A DNA stretch of 64,000 nt. It comes from JAKZRT01 sp965247915. GTDB lineage: Bacteria; Pseudomonadota; Alphaproteobacteria; Rhodobacterales; Rhodobacteraceae. The stretch covers positions 3,658,001 through 3,722,000 of the forward strand of contig OZ252048.1 of NCBI GenBank assembly GCA_965247915.1, read 5' to 3'. The notes under the pieces are model-generated. The model was given only the letters and a program-made list of their open reading frames with translations, made no database searches and was not told the DNA's origin. Made by a program: the position numbers and the translations under genes. Shown here in pieces: positions 44,520 through 55,162 of the stretch; the first letter of the stretch is position 1, and each line of letters starts with the position of its first letter.

Positions 44520-45229
44520 TCAAAGCGTCAAAAATTTTGCCCCGCCGCTGCTGCCACCGAGGGCGCGCATCGTTGGTTGCGCCCGGGTGGCCAGCGTCGC
44601 AGTCGCCCCGGGCGCGATAACCTCGGGTGTCTCAAGCAATTCATAAAGCACCGCCAGGGGCCGGGTCAGCGCGGTGCCAAGCGCCACGTCCATCTCGCGC
44701 ACCCGGGCCATGGCCGAAACCACCGACACGATCCGCGCCACGCCATCGTCGCCGGTGACAAAGACCGGCGAGCCCGAGGCGCCGTGATCGACCTCGCAGC
44801 CCAGCACCAGAACCCCGCCCTGGCGCGCCAAAACCCGGCAGGCTTCTTGCAGGCTGGGTGCCTCGGACCGGTCGCGGGCGTAAGAGACTACGGCGACCGA
44901 GGCGCCTTTGCGCGGACGTTGGTCAACCGCATAAGGGGCGATCGCGGGATTGCGGATCGGCCGGTCAAGCTGAACCAATGCCAAGTCGTGGGCGACGCGG
45001 GCCACGCGATCAACTTCGGAATAGGTGAAATCAGGGTGCGACACGATCCGCCGCACGCCCCGGTGCAATAGGCATGCCCGCCAAAATTCAACCGCCCCAC
45101 GGCCTCCCAGCCTCGGGTGTCATCGGCGGTGGAAAGCGTTCGCAGCGGCGTGGCGCCGTTGATCCCTTCGGCGGCAATCTGGCCGGCAGAAAGGATGAAA
45201 CACAGGAGTCCGGCAAAAAATCCGCGCAT
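44520..45229 (-). pseudogene. Trypsin-like peptidase paralogue with internal deletion
   Basis: A signal peptide and GWEAVGRLNFGGHAYCTGA are encoded from ATG 45229. At about 45058-45072 the frame jumps to a segment HRGVRRIVSHPDFTYSE that belongs further into the protein. Compared with the intact neighbour, about 40 residues are missing, including the catalytic histidine motif, and the downstream part (VAHDLALVQL, GASGSPVF) is out of frame. A deletion at a short GC repeat is the simplest cause. The C-terminal frame is still open from 45068. Confidence 0.75.
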
Positions 45230-45280
45230 GGCAGCCTCGGTAATGCGTCGGATAATGGCTAGCAGGCCGATTGGGCAGGA

Positions 45281-46570
<1,290 letters not shown>

Positions 46571-46573
46571 CGC

Positions 46574-47698
46574 TCAGCCCATCAGCCCCGCATTTAGAAT
46601 ACCACGCGGGTCGAATTTGGCGCGCAGTCCCTTTGAGATCATCGCCACCGGCCCCGTCTCGGGGTGAAACCTGCCCAGCCTTTCCCTTGTCTCGGCCCCG
46701 GCGCGCACCAGCGTGGCATGGCCGCCGACGCTTTCTAACGCAGCACGGGCATTGCTGCCCTCGTCCGTCAGCGCCCAGATCAGCCCGCCGCCCCAGTCCA
46801 TTAGGAGGCCGCGCGCATCCAGCCGGTCGATCACCCCCGGCGCATCCGAGGGCTTGACCGACAACCGCCAGACATCGCCTTCCACCCCATGAAACGCCTC
46901 GACATCGCGCGCCCAGGCCCAGCCTGCGCGGGTCCGATCTGGGTCGGTCTCGATTGCCACATCGCCAAACTCGGCCAGACGGTCGGCCAGCGCCTGCGAA
47001 CGGTGCGCGACCGAGCCTTCGAACCCTTCGACCCGGATTATCGTCGCCGGGTCGCCGTCGATCCCGGCCATCGTATGCGCGGCCCCGTTGACCTCGTAGG
47101 GCGACCCCAACGCCGATGCCATCGCCGAGACCGCCCGTTCGGGGCTCAGCCCTTCGATCAGACAGACCGCGCGCGCTGGCGGCTTGGGCAGCACCTTGAA
47201 CGTCACCTCGCTCAGCACCCCCAAGGTCCCGAAACTGCCCGCCATCAGCTTGACCAGATCATAGCCGGTGACGTTCTTCATCACCCGCCCGCCGTTCTTG
47301 ATGACGGTGCCCGCGCCATCGACAAACCGCACCCCGATCAGCGCATCGCGGCACGCACCTGCCTGCACCCGCCGCGGACCGCTGGCGTTCGCCGCCACCA
47401 TCCCACCTATGGTGGGCGTGCCTTGCGTCCCCAAAAGCCCGCGCATGTCGGGCGGCTCGAACGGCAGGCGCTGACCTTTCGCGGCCAGCGCCGCCTCGAC
47501 CTCGGCCAACCGCGTGCCGGCGCGTGCCGACAGGGTCAGCGCGCCGGGTTCGTAAAGGGTGATCCCGGTCACTCCACTGGTCGACAGCACCCGGCCCGGC
47601 ACCGCGACCATGCGTGTGCCGCCGCCGCGAACCGACACCGGGCCGTCCGCCGATTTGATCGCCGCGGCAAGCCCGGCCTCGTCACAAACTTCGATCAC
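46574..47698 (-). CDS. glcE: Glycolate oxidase FAD-binding subunit GlcE
   Basis: The 374-residue PCMH-type FAD-binding protein has SVRGGGTRMVAVPG near the start and MVAANASGPRRVQAG. It is shorter than GlcD and lacks the full cap domain, as expected for GlcE. Its start overlaps the glcD stop by four bases (ATGA). GlcD, GlcE and GlcF together oxidise glycolate to glyoxylate. Confidence 0.92.
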   Translation of the reverse strand: MIEVCDEAGLAAAIKSADGPVSVRGGGTRMVAVPGRVLSTSGVTGITLYEPGALTLSARAGTRLAEVEAALAAKGQRLPFEPPDMRGLLGTQGTPTIGGMVAANASGPRRVQAGACRDALIGVRFVDGAGTVIKNGGRVMKNVTGYDLVKLMAGSFGTLGVLSEVTFKVLPKPPARAVCLIEGLSPERAVSAMASALGSPYEVNGAAHTMAGIDGDPATIIRVEGFEGSVAHRSQALADRLAEFGDVAIETDPDRTRAGWAWARDVEAFHGVEGDVWRLSVKPSDAPGVIDRLDARGLLMDWGGGLIWALTDEGSNARAALESVGGHATLVRAGAETRERLGRFHPETGPVAMISKGLRAKFDPRGILNAGLMG

Positions 47699-49134
47699 GC
47701 CGCGCCCTCGCGCCGGGCCTGCGTTAACGACAGCGGAAACACTTTCGCCGGGTTCAACAGCCAGTTCGGGTCAAACACGTCCTTGACGCGCATCTGCGCC
47801 TCCAGATCATTACCCGTGAACTGGTGGTGCATCAGATCGCGCTTTTCCACGCCGACCCCGTGTTCGCCGGTCAGACAGCCGCCGACCTCGACGCACAGCC
47901 GCAGGATGTCGGCGCCCATCGCCTCGCATTTCTCCAGATCGCCGGGCGTGTTGGCGTCGTACAGGATCAGCGGGTGCAAATTGCCGTCGCCGGCGTGAAA
48001 GACATTGGCAACGTCCAATCCGTATGCCGCCGACATCTCGGCGATGCGGCCAAGCATTTGCGGCAGGCTGCTGACCGGAATCGCGCCGTCCAGACACATG
48101 TAATCGCTGATCTGCCCCATCGCCCCAAAGGCCGCCTTGCGCCCCAGCCAGATGCGCGCGCTTTCCTCATCCGATCCGCTTTCACGCAGTTCCACCGGGT
48201 CATGGCAGCGGGCAATTTCCAGGATCACGGCAAGCTGCGCGTCAATCTCGCCCGCGCTGCCTTCGACCTCGACGATCAACAGCGCCTCGCAATCGGGATA
48301 CCCGGCCTGCGCGTGGGCCTCGCAGACGCGGATGCACGGACGGTCCATGAACTCGATGGCGACCGGCAAGACGCCGGCACGGATGATGTCGGCGACGCAA
48401 TCCCCGGCGTCGCGGCTTGTTTCAAACCCCATCAAAACCGGGCGCGCGCCTTCGGGCTTGGGCAGAATGCGCAAAATGGCCTCGGTGACCACGCCCAATT
48501 GCCCTTCGGACCCGCAGATGACCCCCAGAAGATCCAGTCCGGGAGCGTCCATGTGCGCTCCGCCGATCCGCATCACCGTGCCGTCCATCAGCACCAGCGT
48601 GACGCCCAAAAGGTTGTTTGTGGTCACCCCGTATTTCAGGCAATGCGCGCCCCCCGAATTCATCGCGATATTGCCGGCGATCGCGCAGGCCAGCTGGCTC
48701 GATGGATCGGGCGCATAGAAAAACCCCTGCTCCTCGACCGCGCCGGTGACGGATAGGTTGGTGCGCCCGCTCTCGACCCGGATGAACCGGTTGTCGTAGT
48801 CGGTCTCGAGCACCGCGGTCATCCGGGCGACGCCCAGCACCACGCAATCGGCCGTCGGCAACGCCCCGCCCGCCAGCGACGTGCCCGACCCGCGCGGCAC
48901 CACCGGCACGCCTTCGGCATGGCAAAGCCGCAGCACCGCCGCGACCTCGCGGGTGGAGCCTGGCAAAACCACTGCCAACGGCGGACAGGCGTAAGCGGTC
49001 AGCGCGTCGCACTCATAGGCCCGGGTCTCGCTGGCCTCGTGGATTACCGCATACTTGGGCAGAACCGCTTGCAGGCGGCTGACAATCCGTGCCTTGTTGG
49101 CCATGATCGCGGCATCGGGGGCGGGCATGTCCAT
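47695..49134 (-). CDS. glcD: Glycolate oxidase catalytic subunit GlcD
   Basis: The start at ATG 49134 with AGGAG upstream gives 479 residues. The FAD-binding segment PRGSGTSLAGGALP and the NSGGAHCLKYG loop are followed by the C-terminal FAD-linked oxidase domain ending in GCLTGEHGVGVEKRD with metal-type histidines. It is the first gene of glcDEF. The upstream region contains a four-run G-tract, and no glcC regulator is adjacent. Confidence 0.94.
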   Translation of the reverse strand: MDMPAPDAAIMANKARIVSRLQAVLPKYAVIHEASETRAYECDALTAYACPPLAVVLPGSTREVAAVLRLCHAEGVPVVPRGSGTSLAGGALPTADCVVLGVARMTAVLETDYDNRFIRVESGRTNLSVTGAVEEQGFFYAPDPSSQLACAIAGNIAMNSGGAHCLKYGVTTNNLLGVTLVLMDGTVMRIGGAHMDAPGLDLLGVICGSEGQLGVVTEAILRILPKPEGARPVLMGFETSRDAGDCVADIIRAGVLPVAIEFMDRPCIRVCEAHAQAGYPDCEALLIVEVEGSAGEIDAQLAVILEIARCHDPVELRESGSDEESARIWLGRKAAFGAMGQISDYMCLDGAIPVSSLPQMLGRIAEMSAAYGLDVANVFHAGDGNLHPLILYDANTPGDLEKCEAMGADILRLCVEVGGCLTGEHGVGVEKRDLMHHQFTGNDLEAQMRVKDVFDPNWLLNPAKVFPLSLTQARREGAA

Positions 49135-49281
49135 GACGCTCTCCTGCGCGGTGGGTATCGCCGCCAGTCTATCGGAGCCACCAGATGCCTGCAAAGGTCT
49201 TCGGTCTTGCCATGATCGCCGCGCTCGCCACCCCGGTCGGGGCGACGCGCTGTTGCCGCTGACCCGCGACCAAGGGTCCGA

Positions 49282-49375
49282 CCCCGGTCAGACGCCCAAA
49301 TTCATCGTTTTTCAAGTACTTTCAGGGGGGTCCGGGGGGCAGGGGGGTCCGGGGGGCAGAATGCCCCGCGGCGAA
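49282..49375. repeat. Repeat-family variant D with tandem 17-mer and G-run array
   Basis: On the minus strand the segment carries a tail GAAAGTACTTGAAAAACGATG similar to the other dispersed repeats. Beside it a 17-base unit (AGGGGGGTCCGGGGGGC) is repeated twice in tandem at 49324-49357. This gives four G6 runs separated by TCC, CA and TCC on the plus strand, a canonical quadruplex-forming pattern. It lies between glcD and the GATase-like gene. Confidence 0.65.
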
Positions 49376-49379
49376 ATCT

Positions 49380-51452
49380 TCAGGCGCGCCGCCGTCCCTC
49401 GATCAGCCAGGCCCCGATCATCAGGCCCGCAACGAGTATCAGAACCGCCCAGGGCGGCAGCAGCGGCACTACCGACACGTCGCGGGTCAGATAGGCCGCG
49501 CGCGGGGTGATCCCGATCCAGCCGCGCCCGGTGGCGGGCCGTCCCGGACGCACTGTCCGCAGATCCGGCAAACCGGCTGCGATCGGCATCACGCCGCCGC
49601 GGGTCGCGGCCACCAGCGGCCCCAGCTTGTCGGCGCTGGCGACGGTTTCCTCGAACTCGCGCGGCGCCGCCGGCCCCACCGCCACAACGCCCGCCATTGC
49701 GCCCTCGGCGATGCGGTACAGCCCCAGATCGCCGGCCTCAAACTGGGCCTGGAACCGCCCCGGAACGTCAGCGTCCAAAGGCAGAACCATAACCCTGCCG
49801 TCCGGCCCGGTCACCGTCACTTCGCCCACTTCCTCGGCCATCGTGCGCCGGATGATCGTCACCGTCTGCCCCTCGGCCCGGGCGGTCAGCGCTTCCTCTT
49901 CAAGTTCGGGTTCCTTCATCATCCAATGCGCCAGCCGCCGCAGCAGTTCCAGTTGCGGCCCGCCGCCCTCGAACCCCCGGCTCCACAGCCAGGCATGGTC
50001 GGAGGCGAGCAGCGCCACCCGGCCCTCGCCGACCCGGTTCAACACCAACAACGGCCGTTCATCGGCCCCGGTCATCACCACATGGCCCTGGGGCCGCACC
50101 AGATCGATCAGCCGGAACCAGCGCCCCCAGCCGCCGGTCGGCGCAAAAGCCTCGAGCCCTTGGGTCACCGGATGGCGCTGGCCCACGTCCGAGATCACCG
50201 GGCGGTAACCGTCCTCCAGCACGAACGAGGTCGGTGCCGCCGGCAGAACCAGGCCCAGCGGCGACCGGTAAAGGCTGTCGGCGGTGGCGAAATCAGGCCC
50301 TGCCGCGACCAGCACCGCGCCGCCGCCCTGCACATATTGCCCGACGTTGGCCAGATAGACCGCTGGCAGGATGCCGCGGCGTTTGTAGCGGTCGAAAATG
50401 ATCAGGTCGAACTCGTGGATCTTCTCCAGAAACAGCTCGCGCGTCGGAAAGGCGATCAGGCTCAGTTCGGTCACTGGCACCCCGTCCTGCTTTTCCGGCG
50501 GGCGCAGGATGGTGAAATGCACAAGGTCCACAGAACTGTCTGATTTCAACAGGTTACGCCAGGTCCGTTCGCCCGGATGCGGCTGGCCCGACACCAGCAG
50601 CACCCGCAGCCGGTCGCGCACGCCGTTGATCTGGATAATCGCCGAATTGTTGCGGTCGGTCAGCTCGGCCGCCGCCTCGGCCAGGGTGAATTGAATAACG
50701 TTCATGCCGCCATGATCCAGCGTCACCGGCACGCGCACATCCCGGCCCACCGGCAGATCGAGCGACCGCGCCGGTCCGCCGTCGACCGACACCATCAATC
50801 TGGTCAAACTGCCGTCGCCCAGCCCTTCGGGCACCGCGCCCTGATCCTCGATCCTGAGCGTCAGGTCGACCTCTTCGCCGATGATGGCAAAACCTGGAGC
50901 ATTTCTGACGATCAGCCGCCGGTCCCAGTCGCCTTGGTGGCCGGTTAGCAGCACATGCAGGGGGGCGGGCATCCCGGGCGCACGGTCGATATCGTGCGCC
51001 TGGCCGTCGGTAATCAGCACCGCACCGGCGACCCGCGCGCGCGGCTCTTCGGCCAGCGCCTGGGCCAGCGCCGACATCAGCTCGGTCCCGGCGTTGCCGG
51101 CGCCATCGTCCAGCCGGATGACCCTGAGTTCGGTGTTGCCGCGCGCCGCCACTTGCGCTTCCAGGGTGGCCAGCGCGCGGGCCGCCTGATCCGACCGGTC
51201 GCCGATGCGCTGGCTCGCGGTTTCGTCCACGATGGCGATCACGATGTCACTGAGGCTCTGCCGGTCCTCGATCTGCAGCGACGGATTGGCCAGCGCGCCG
51301 GCCAGCGCCGTCAGCGCCAGCGCCCGCAGCCACCACCCTGTCAACCGCCGCCAGGTGGCACAGGCCACCAGCGCCAGCGCCAGAAGCCCGGCACCGGCGA
51401 TAAAGCCCCAGGGCAGCAGCGGGTCAAAGATGATCTGTCCGGTCATCATCAC
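49380..51452 (-). CDS. Glutamine amidotransferase-like membrane protein of the MoxR operon
   Basis: The 690-residue protein has two N-terminal membrane helices (about 14-30 and 41-57), a von Willebrand-like region (VIAIVDETASQRIGD), a class I glutamine-amidotransferase-like fold around residues 290-500 (VLLVSGQPHPGERTW, LIIFDRYKRRGILP), and a C-terminal membrane helix. The catalytic cysteine of true amidotransferases is not evident. It is last in the MoxR-DUF58-DUF4159 operon and overlaps the previous gene by four bases. The role is probably in envelope maintenance. Confidence 0.75.
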   Translation of the reverse strand: MMMTGQIIFDPLLPWGFIAGAGLLALALVACATWRRLTGWWLRALALTALAGALANPSLQIEDRQSLSDIVIAIVDETASQRIGDRSDQAARALATLEAQVAARGNTELRVIRLDDGAGNAGTELMSALAQALAEEPRARVAGAVLITDGQAHDIDRAPGMPAPLHVLLTGHQGDWDRRLIVRNAPGFAIIGEEVDLTLRIEDQGAVPEGLGDGSLTRLMVSVDGGPARSLDLPVGRDVRVPVTLDHGGMNVIQFTLAEAAAELTDRNNSAIIQINGVRDRLRVLLVSGQPHPGERTWRNLLKSDSSVDLVHFTILRPPEKQDGVPVTELSLIAFPTRELFLEKIHEFDLIIFDRYKRRGILPAVYLANVGQYVQGGGAVLVAAGPDFATADSLYRSPLGLVLPAAPTSFVLEDGYRPVISDVGQRHPVTQGLEAFAPTGGWGRWFRLIDLVRPQGHVVMTGADERPLLVLNRVGEGRVALLASDHAWLWSRGFEGGGPQLELLRRLAHWMMKEPELEEEALTARAEGQTVTIIRRTMAEEVGEVTVTGPDGRVMVLPLDADVPGRFQAQFEAGDLGLYRIAEGAMAGVVAVGPAAPREFEETVASADKLGPLVAATRGGVMPIAAGLPDLRTVRPGRPATGRGWIGITPRAAYLTRDVSVVPLLPPWAVLILVAGLMIGAWLIEGRRRA

Positions 51453-54226
51453 TGCCCCAACCGGTCCAGAAGCGCGGGCACATGCACCTGGTCCGACTTA
51501 TAGTTGCCGGTCAGCACGTGCATGATCAGGTTGATGCCAAAGCGATAAGCGATCTCGCGCTGGCGCTCGCCGGTAAAGCCGCGGCCAACCGGAAACAGCG
51601 ACTGGCCGCGCGCGTTGATCGCCCAGGCCGCGGCCCAGTCATTGCCGCCGATCACCACCGGTGTCACCCCGTCGTTGAGGTTGCGAAACGGCATGCCCTC
51701 GGCCCGGATCGCGTCGGGCGGCGCGGCCTCGACCCAGACCTCGCGGCTGACATGGCGCCCGGGAAAATCCTGCAGCAGGTAAAAGCTCCGGGTCAGCACA
51801 TGGTCGGGCGGAATGGGTTCCAAGAGCGGCAGGTCCAGCGGCCGTGCCAAAGCGCGCAGGTGTCGCGCCTCGGGCGTGGTGCTGCCGCGCCGGGTCAGAT
51901 GCGCGTCGCGGGTGTCAAACATGATCATGCCGCCGGTGCGCAGATACCGGTTCAGCCGCGCGTAGGCCTCGGCCGAGGGGACCGGCTGGCCGGGGGTCAC
52001 GGGCCAGTAAAGAAAGGGGAAAAACGACAGATCATCGGTTTCCAGATTGACCGCCACCGGGGCGGTGGGCTCGATCGAGGTGCGCCGGTAAAGCCGGTCG
52101 GACAGCCCGGTCAGCCCGGCCCGGGCGACGCCGTCAACCGACCGGTCACCGGTGATAACATAGGCCAGCACCACCTCGGACGTGACGCGGATGGCCAGCG
52201 CCTCGTCGACATCTTGCGCCTGTGCGTCAGGCACGGGGCCCAGCTGTGTGGCCACCCCGAAAACCAGCGCAGCCAGCGCCCCGCGCGGCCCCGACAGCCG
52301 CCCCGCAATCCACAGCGAGGCCATTATGTCGATCAGCAGCAGCGCCCCGGCAAGCGCCAGCAAAAGCCCTTTCAAGGGCGTTTCGGCGAGGGTTGTCAGC
52401 CCTTCGACCGGAATGCCAGCAGGCCAGGTGGCGGCGGCCAGGTCGGATGTCGGGTCCAGCACATTCAGCGCCAGTTGGCGATCTGCGCCCGCATAAAGCC
52501 CCGGCGGCAGATCGGGTCCGATGGCGCCTTCGGCCAGCACCTCGCCCGGCACGCCGGCCCGCGCGCCTGCATCGTGCGCCACGCCAAAACCATCGAGCAG
52601 CTTTTGCGGCACCCACGTGGTGCCCGCCATGGCTGCGGCGTCGGGCCGGGTGGGCCGTGTCGAGATCGCCAGACGCTCCAGCATCGCCACGAACAGCCCC
52701 GACAGCGGCAGCGTCGACCATTCGGCGTTGGCGGTGACGTGGAACAAGATTACTTGCCCTTCGCCAATCGCGCGCCGGGTAATCAGTGGTGTGCCGTCGG
52801 TCAGCGAGGCGATCACGCGATCGGCCAGTTCAGGGTCGGGCTGGGCCATAACCTGGGCGCTGACGGTGACGTCATCAGGTACCGTCAGGCCAAAAAACGG
52901 AGAAGACGCGCTAAAGGGACGCAACGACTTCGGCGCGCCCCAGCTCATCGCACCGCCGACCGCCCGCCCGCCAGCGCGCAGCCGCACCGGCATCAGCGGG
53001 TCCAGCGTGTCGCGGCTGATATCGCTGGCCGCCAGTCGCGGCCCGGCAAAACGAACCAGAAATCCGCCAGCCTCGATCCAATCGGTCAGGCCCGACGCCT
53101 CGCCCTTGGCCAGCTTGGCCACATCGGCCAGAACGATCACATCGGGGTTGGCCAGCAGAATGTCGGTCAGCGCCCCGTCGATCAGGTCAGCCGTCGGGAC
53201 CAGCGCGTGCCGCAGATAGTGCAGCGGCGACAGCAATTCCAGCCCCTCGCGGTCCTCGCGCCCGGCGATCAGGGCGACCTCGCGGCGCTTGAGCGCATCA
53301 TCGGCCAACGTGACCGCGCCTGCCGACCGGGTGCCCGCGACCTCGAAGCGGGTGATGCGGTTTCGCAACTCGGCGGGCAGCGACAGGGCTATGTCGGCCA
53401 GCCTGTCGCCGGGCGCAAAGTCAGCCGTCGCGCGGGCCAGGTCGCGCTCGATGCCCACCGGGTCGCGGCCACGGGCGACAACCTCGACCCCGGCCGCCAG
53501 CGCCGGGCGGTTTCTCAGCACCGGCACCCGCACCACGCCATCCTCGAACCGCGCCGGTCGCAGACCCAGAACCGGGCGCGGGCTTTCGATCACCTGCACC
53601 GCCCCCTTGGCGGCAAGCGCCGTCAAGAGCGCCGCGCGGGATGCGCGCGCCAAACCATCCGAGATCCAAAGCGTGTCAAACCCGTCTTCACCGGCCAGTC
53701 GGTCAATTAGCCCGGCCACCACACCTGCATTGGGCGCCCATGGTTTCGGCTCAAACGACGGCACGCGCGGCGCCCAGACCTCGGCCCCCTGAAACGACAG
53801 CGGCCCCGGCGCCGGATCGCTCAACGACAGCATGGCCACGGCCCGCCCGCCCCGCGCCGCGCGGTCCAGCGCCTGGCGCACCCGGTCGCTCTGCGCCTCC
53901 CACACCGGCGCGCTGGCCCACGAGCCGTCAAAAAGGATCAGCAGCGGCCCCGAGCCCTCGGCCCGCTCCTGCGTGTTCAGGACCGGCCCGGCAAACCCGA
54001 TGATCGCCGCCGCCACCGCCGCACAGCGCAGCGCCAAAAGCCACCACGGCGTCTTGTCGGTCTCATGGTCATCGTCGGTCAGCCCCAGCAACAAACGGAT
54101 GCCCGGAAACCGCCGCCGCACCGGGGCGGGCGGCACCGCGCGCAGCAAAAGCCACAGGATCGGCAGCACGATCAGCCCCAAAAGCACCAGCGGTGCGGCA
54201 AATCCTATGGGACCAACGGCAAACAT
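51449..54226 (-). CDS. BatA/DUF4159-domain membrane protein
   Basis: The 925-residue protein starts with a BatA-type two-helix membrane segment (FAAPLVLLGLIVLPILW and a second helix at about 60-80). It has a long extracytoplasmic middle and another membrane helix near residue 640-660. The C-terminal DUF4159 domain runs from about residue 700 (LSFFPFLYWPVTPGQP, MIMFDTRD). Such proteins accompany MoxR ATPases and DUF58 proteins in alphaproteobacteria. The biochemical function is unknown. Confidence 0.85.
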   Translation of the reverse strand: MFAVGPIGFAAPLVLLGLIVLPILWLLLRAVPPAPVRRRFPGIRLLLGLTDDDHETDKTPWWLLALRCAAVAAAIIGFAGPVLNTQERAEGSGPLLILFDGSWASAPVWEAQSDRVRQALDRAARGGRAVAMLSLSDPAPGPLSFQGAEVWAPRVPSFEPKPWAPNAGVVAGLIDRLAGEDGFDTLWISDGLARASRAALLTALAAKGAVQVIESPRPVLGLRPARFEDGVVRVPVLRNRPALAAGVEVVARGRDPVGIERDLARATADFAPGDRLADIALSLPAELRNRITRFEVAGTRSAGAVTLADDALKRREVALIAGREDREGLELLSPLHYLRHALVPTADLIDGALTDILLANPDVIVLADVAKLAKGEASGLTDWIEAGGFLVRFAGPRLAASDISRDTLDPLMPVRLRAGGRAVGGAMSWGAPKSLRPFSASSPFFGLTVPDDVTVSAQVMAQPDPELADRVIASLTDGTPLITRRAIGEGQVILFHVTANAEWSTLPLSGLFVAMLERLAISTRPTRPDAAAMAGTTWVPQKLLDGFGVAHDAGARAGVPGEVLAEGAIGPDLPPGLYAGADRQLALNVLDPTSDLAAATWPAGIPVEGLTTLAETPLKGLLLALAGALLLIDIMASLWIAGRLSGPRGALAALVFGVATQLGPVPDAQAQDVDEALAIRVTSEVVLAYVITGDRSVDGVARAGLTGLSDRLYRRTSIEPTAPVAVNLETDDLSFFPFLYWPVTPGQPVPSAEAYARLNRYLRTGGMIMFDTRDAHLTRRGSTTPEARHLRALARPLDLPLLEPIPPDHVLTRSFYLLQDFPGRHVSREVWVEAAPPDAIRAEGMPFRNLNDGVTPVVIGGNDWAAAWAINARGQSLFPVGRGFTGERQREIAYRFGINLIMHVLTGNYKSDQVHVPALLDRLGQ

Positions 54227-54231
54227 CGGCG

Positions 54232-55131
54232 TCAGCGCACCTTCTCAATCGCCTGGTAAAGCCACAACAGCGCCCCCTGCGCGGGGGCGTCGGTGTGATG
54301 CGTGGTGAACTGCCAGCCCGTCGCGGTGGCCAGATCGGCCAGTTCGGCCTTGCGCGCCGCCAGACGGTCCAGATAGCGCCCTTTCAAACTTCCCGCCTTC
54401 TGGGTCTCGAACTTCAACGCGCCGGTCATCGATTCGAACCGGGTGCGCCCGTCGAAGGGAAACGCCTCTTCCACCGGGTCGAGAACCTGCACGATCGCGC
54501 CCTTGACGCCCCGGTCGGCAGCTGTGGTCAACGCCGCGGCAAGCGGCGCGATGTCGCCCAGAAAGTCCGAGGCAAACAGCGCCCGCGATCGCGGCACCAT
54601 GCCACGCGCTTGCGGGCTGCCGAAATCCGCCGCGTCGTCGCGGGCGGCCAGCACTTCGGCCAGGCGCGCCAATTGGCCCTCACCGCCGCGCGGCGGCAAA
54701 ACGCGGTCGGTCAGCCCAACCCGCTCGCCGGCGCGGATCAACAGGACGCCGAGCGCCAGCGCCAAAAGCCGCGCGCGGTGGCCCTTGGTGGGCAGCGCGG
54801 CGGTCGAGGAAAATGCCATCGACTGGCCCGCATCGACCCAAATCTCGACCGTCTGCGCTGCCTGCCATTCCTTTTCCCGCACGAAATGCGCGTTTTCGGA
54901 TCGCGCCGAACGCCGCCAGTCAATGGCGCGCACCGGGTCGCCCGGATGCGCCGCGCGGTATTGCCAGAACTCGTCGCCCATGCCTGCCCGCCGCCGCCCG
55001 TGGGCGCCCAGAAGAACCGTGGTCGCCAGATGCTCGGCGTCGGCCAAGAGCGGCGGCAGGCGCCCCGCCAGCGCCTGCGCTTCGCGCCGGAGCGTTCGGG
55101 CAGCCGGCATCAGCCAGACCCCGCGCCGCAA
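54232..55131 (-). CDS. DUF58 domain-containing protein
   Basis: The 299-residue protein shows the DUF58 core GDEFWQYRAAHPGDPVRAIDWRRSARSE in two parts near residues 52-79, followed by a vWA-like segment (VEIWVDAGQSMAFSS). The start is uncertain. TTG 55131 and ATG 55110 are both possible, with no clear Shine-Dalgarno. It lies 31 bases after moxR. DUF58 partners of MoxR are thought to be client or adaptor proteins. Confidence 0.82.
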   Translation of the reverse strand: MRRGVWLMPAARTLRREAQALAGRLPPLLADAEHLATTVLLGAHGRRRAGMGDEFWQYRAAHPGDPVRAIDWRRSARSENAHFVREKEWQAAQTVEIWVDAGQSMAFSSTAALPTKGHRARLLALALGVLLIRAGERVGLTDRVLPPRGGEGQLARLAEVLAARDDAADFGSPQARGMVPRSRALFASDFLGDIAPLAAALTTAADRGVKGAIVQVLDPVEEAFPFDGRTRFESMTGALKFETQKAGSLKGRYLDRLAARKAELADLATATGWQFTTHHTDAPAQGALLWLYQAIEKVR

Positions 55132-55162
55132 CGCGCCATCAGATGTATCGCACTGCGCGCCC

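Noticed and set aside
51482..53710. A 742-codon open frame opposite the DUF4159 gene
   Set aside because: It is low-complexity, arginine/glutamine-rich and has no domain. The other strand carries a coherent membrane protein in an operon.
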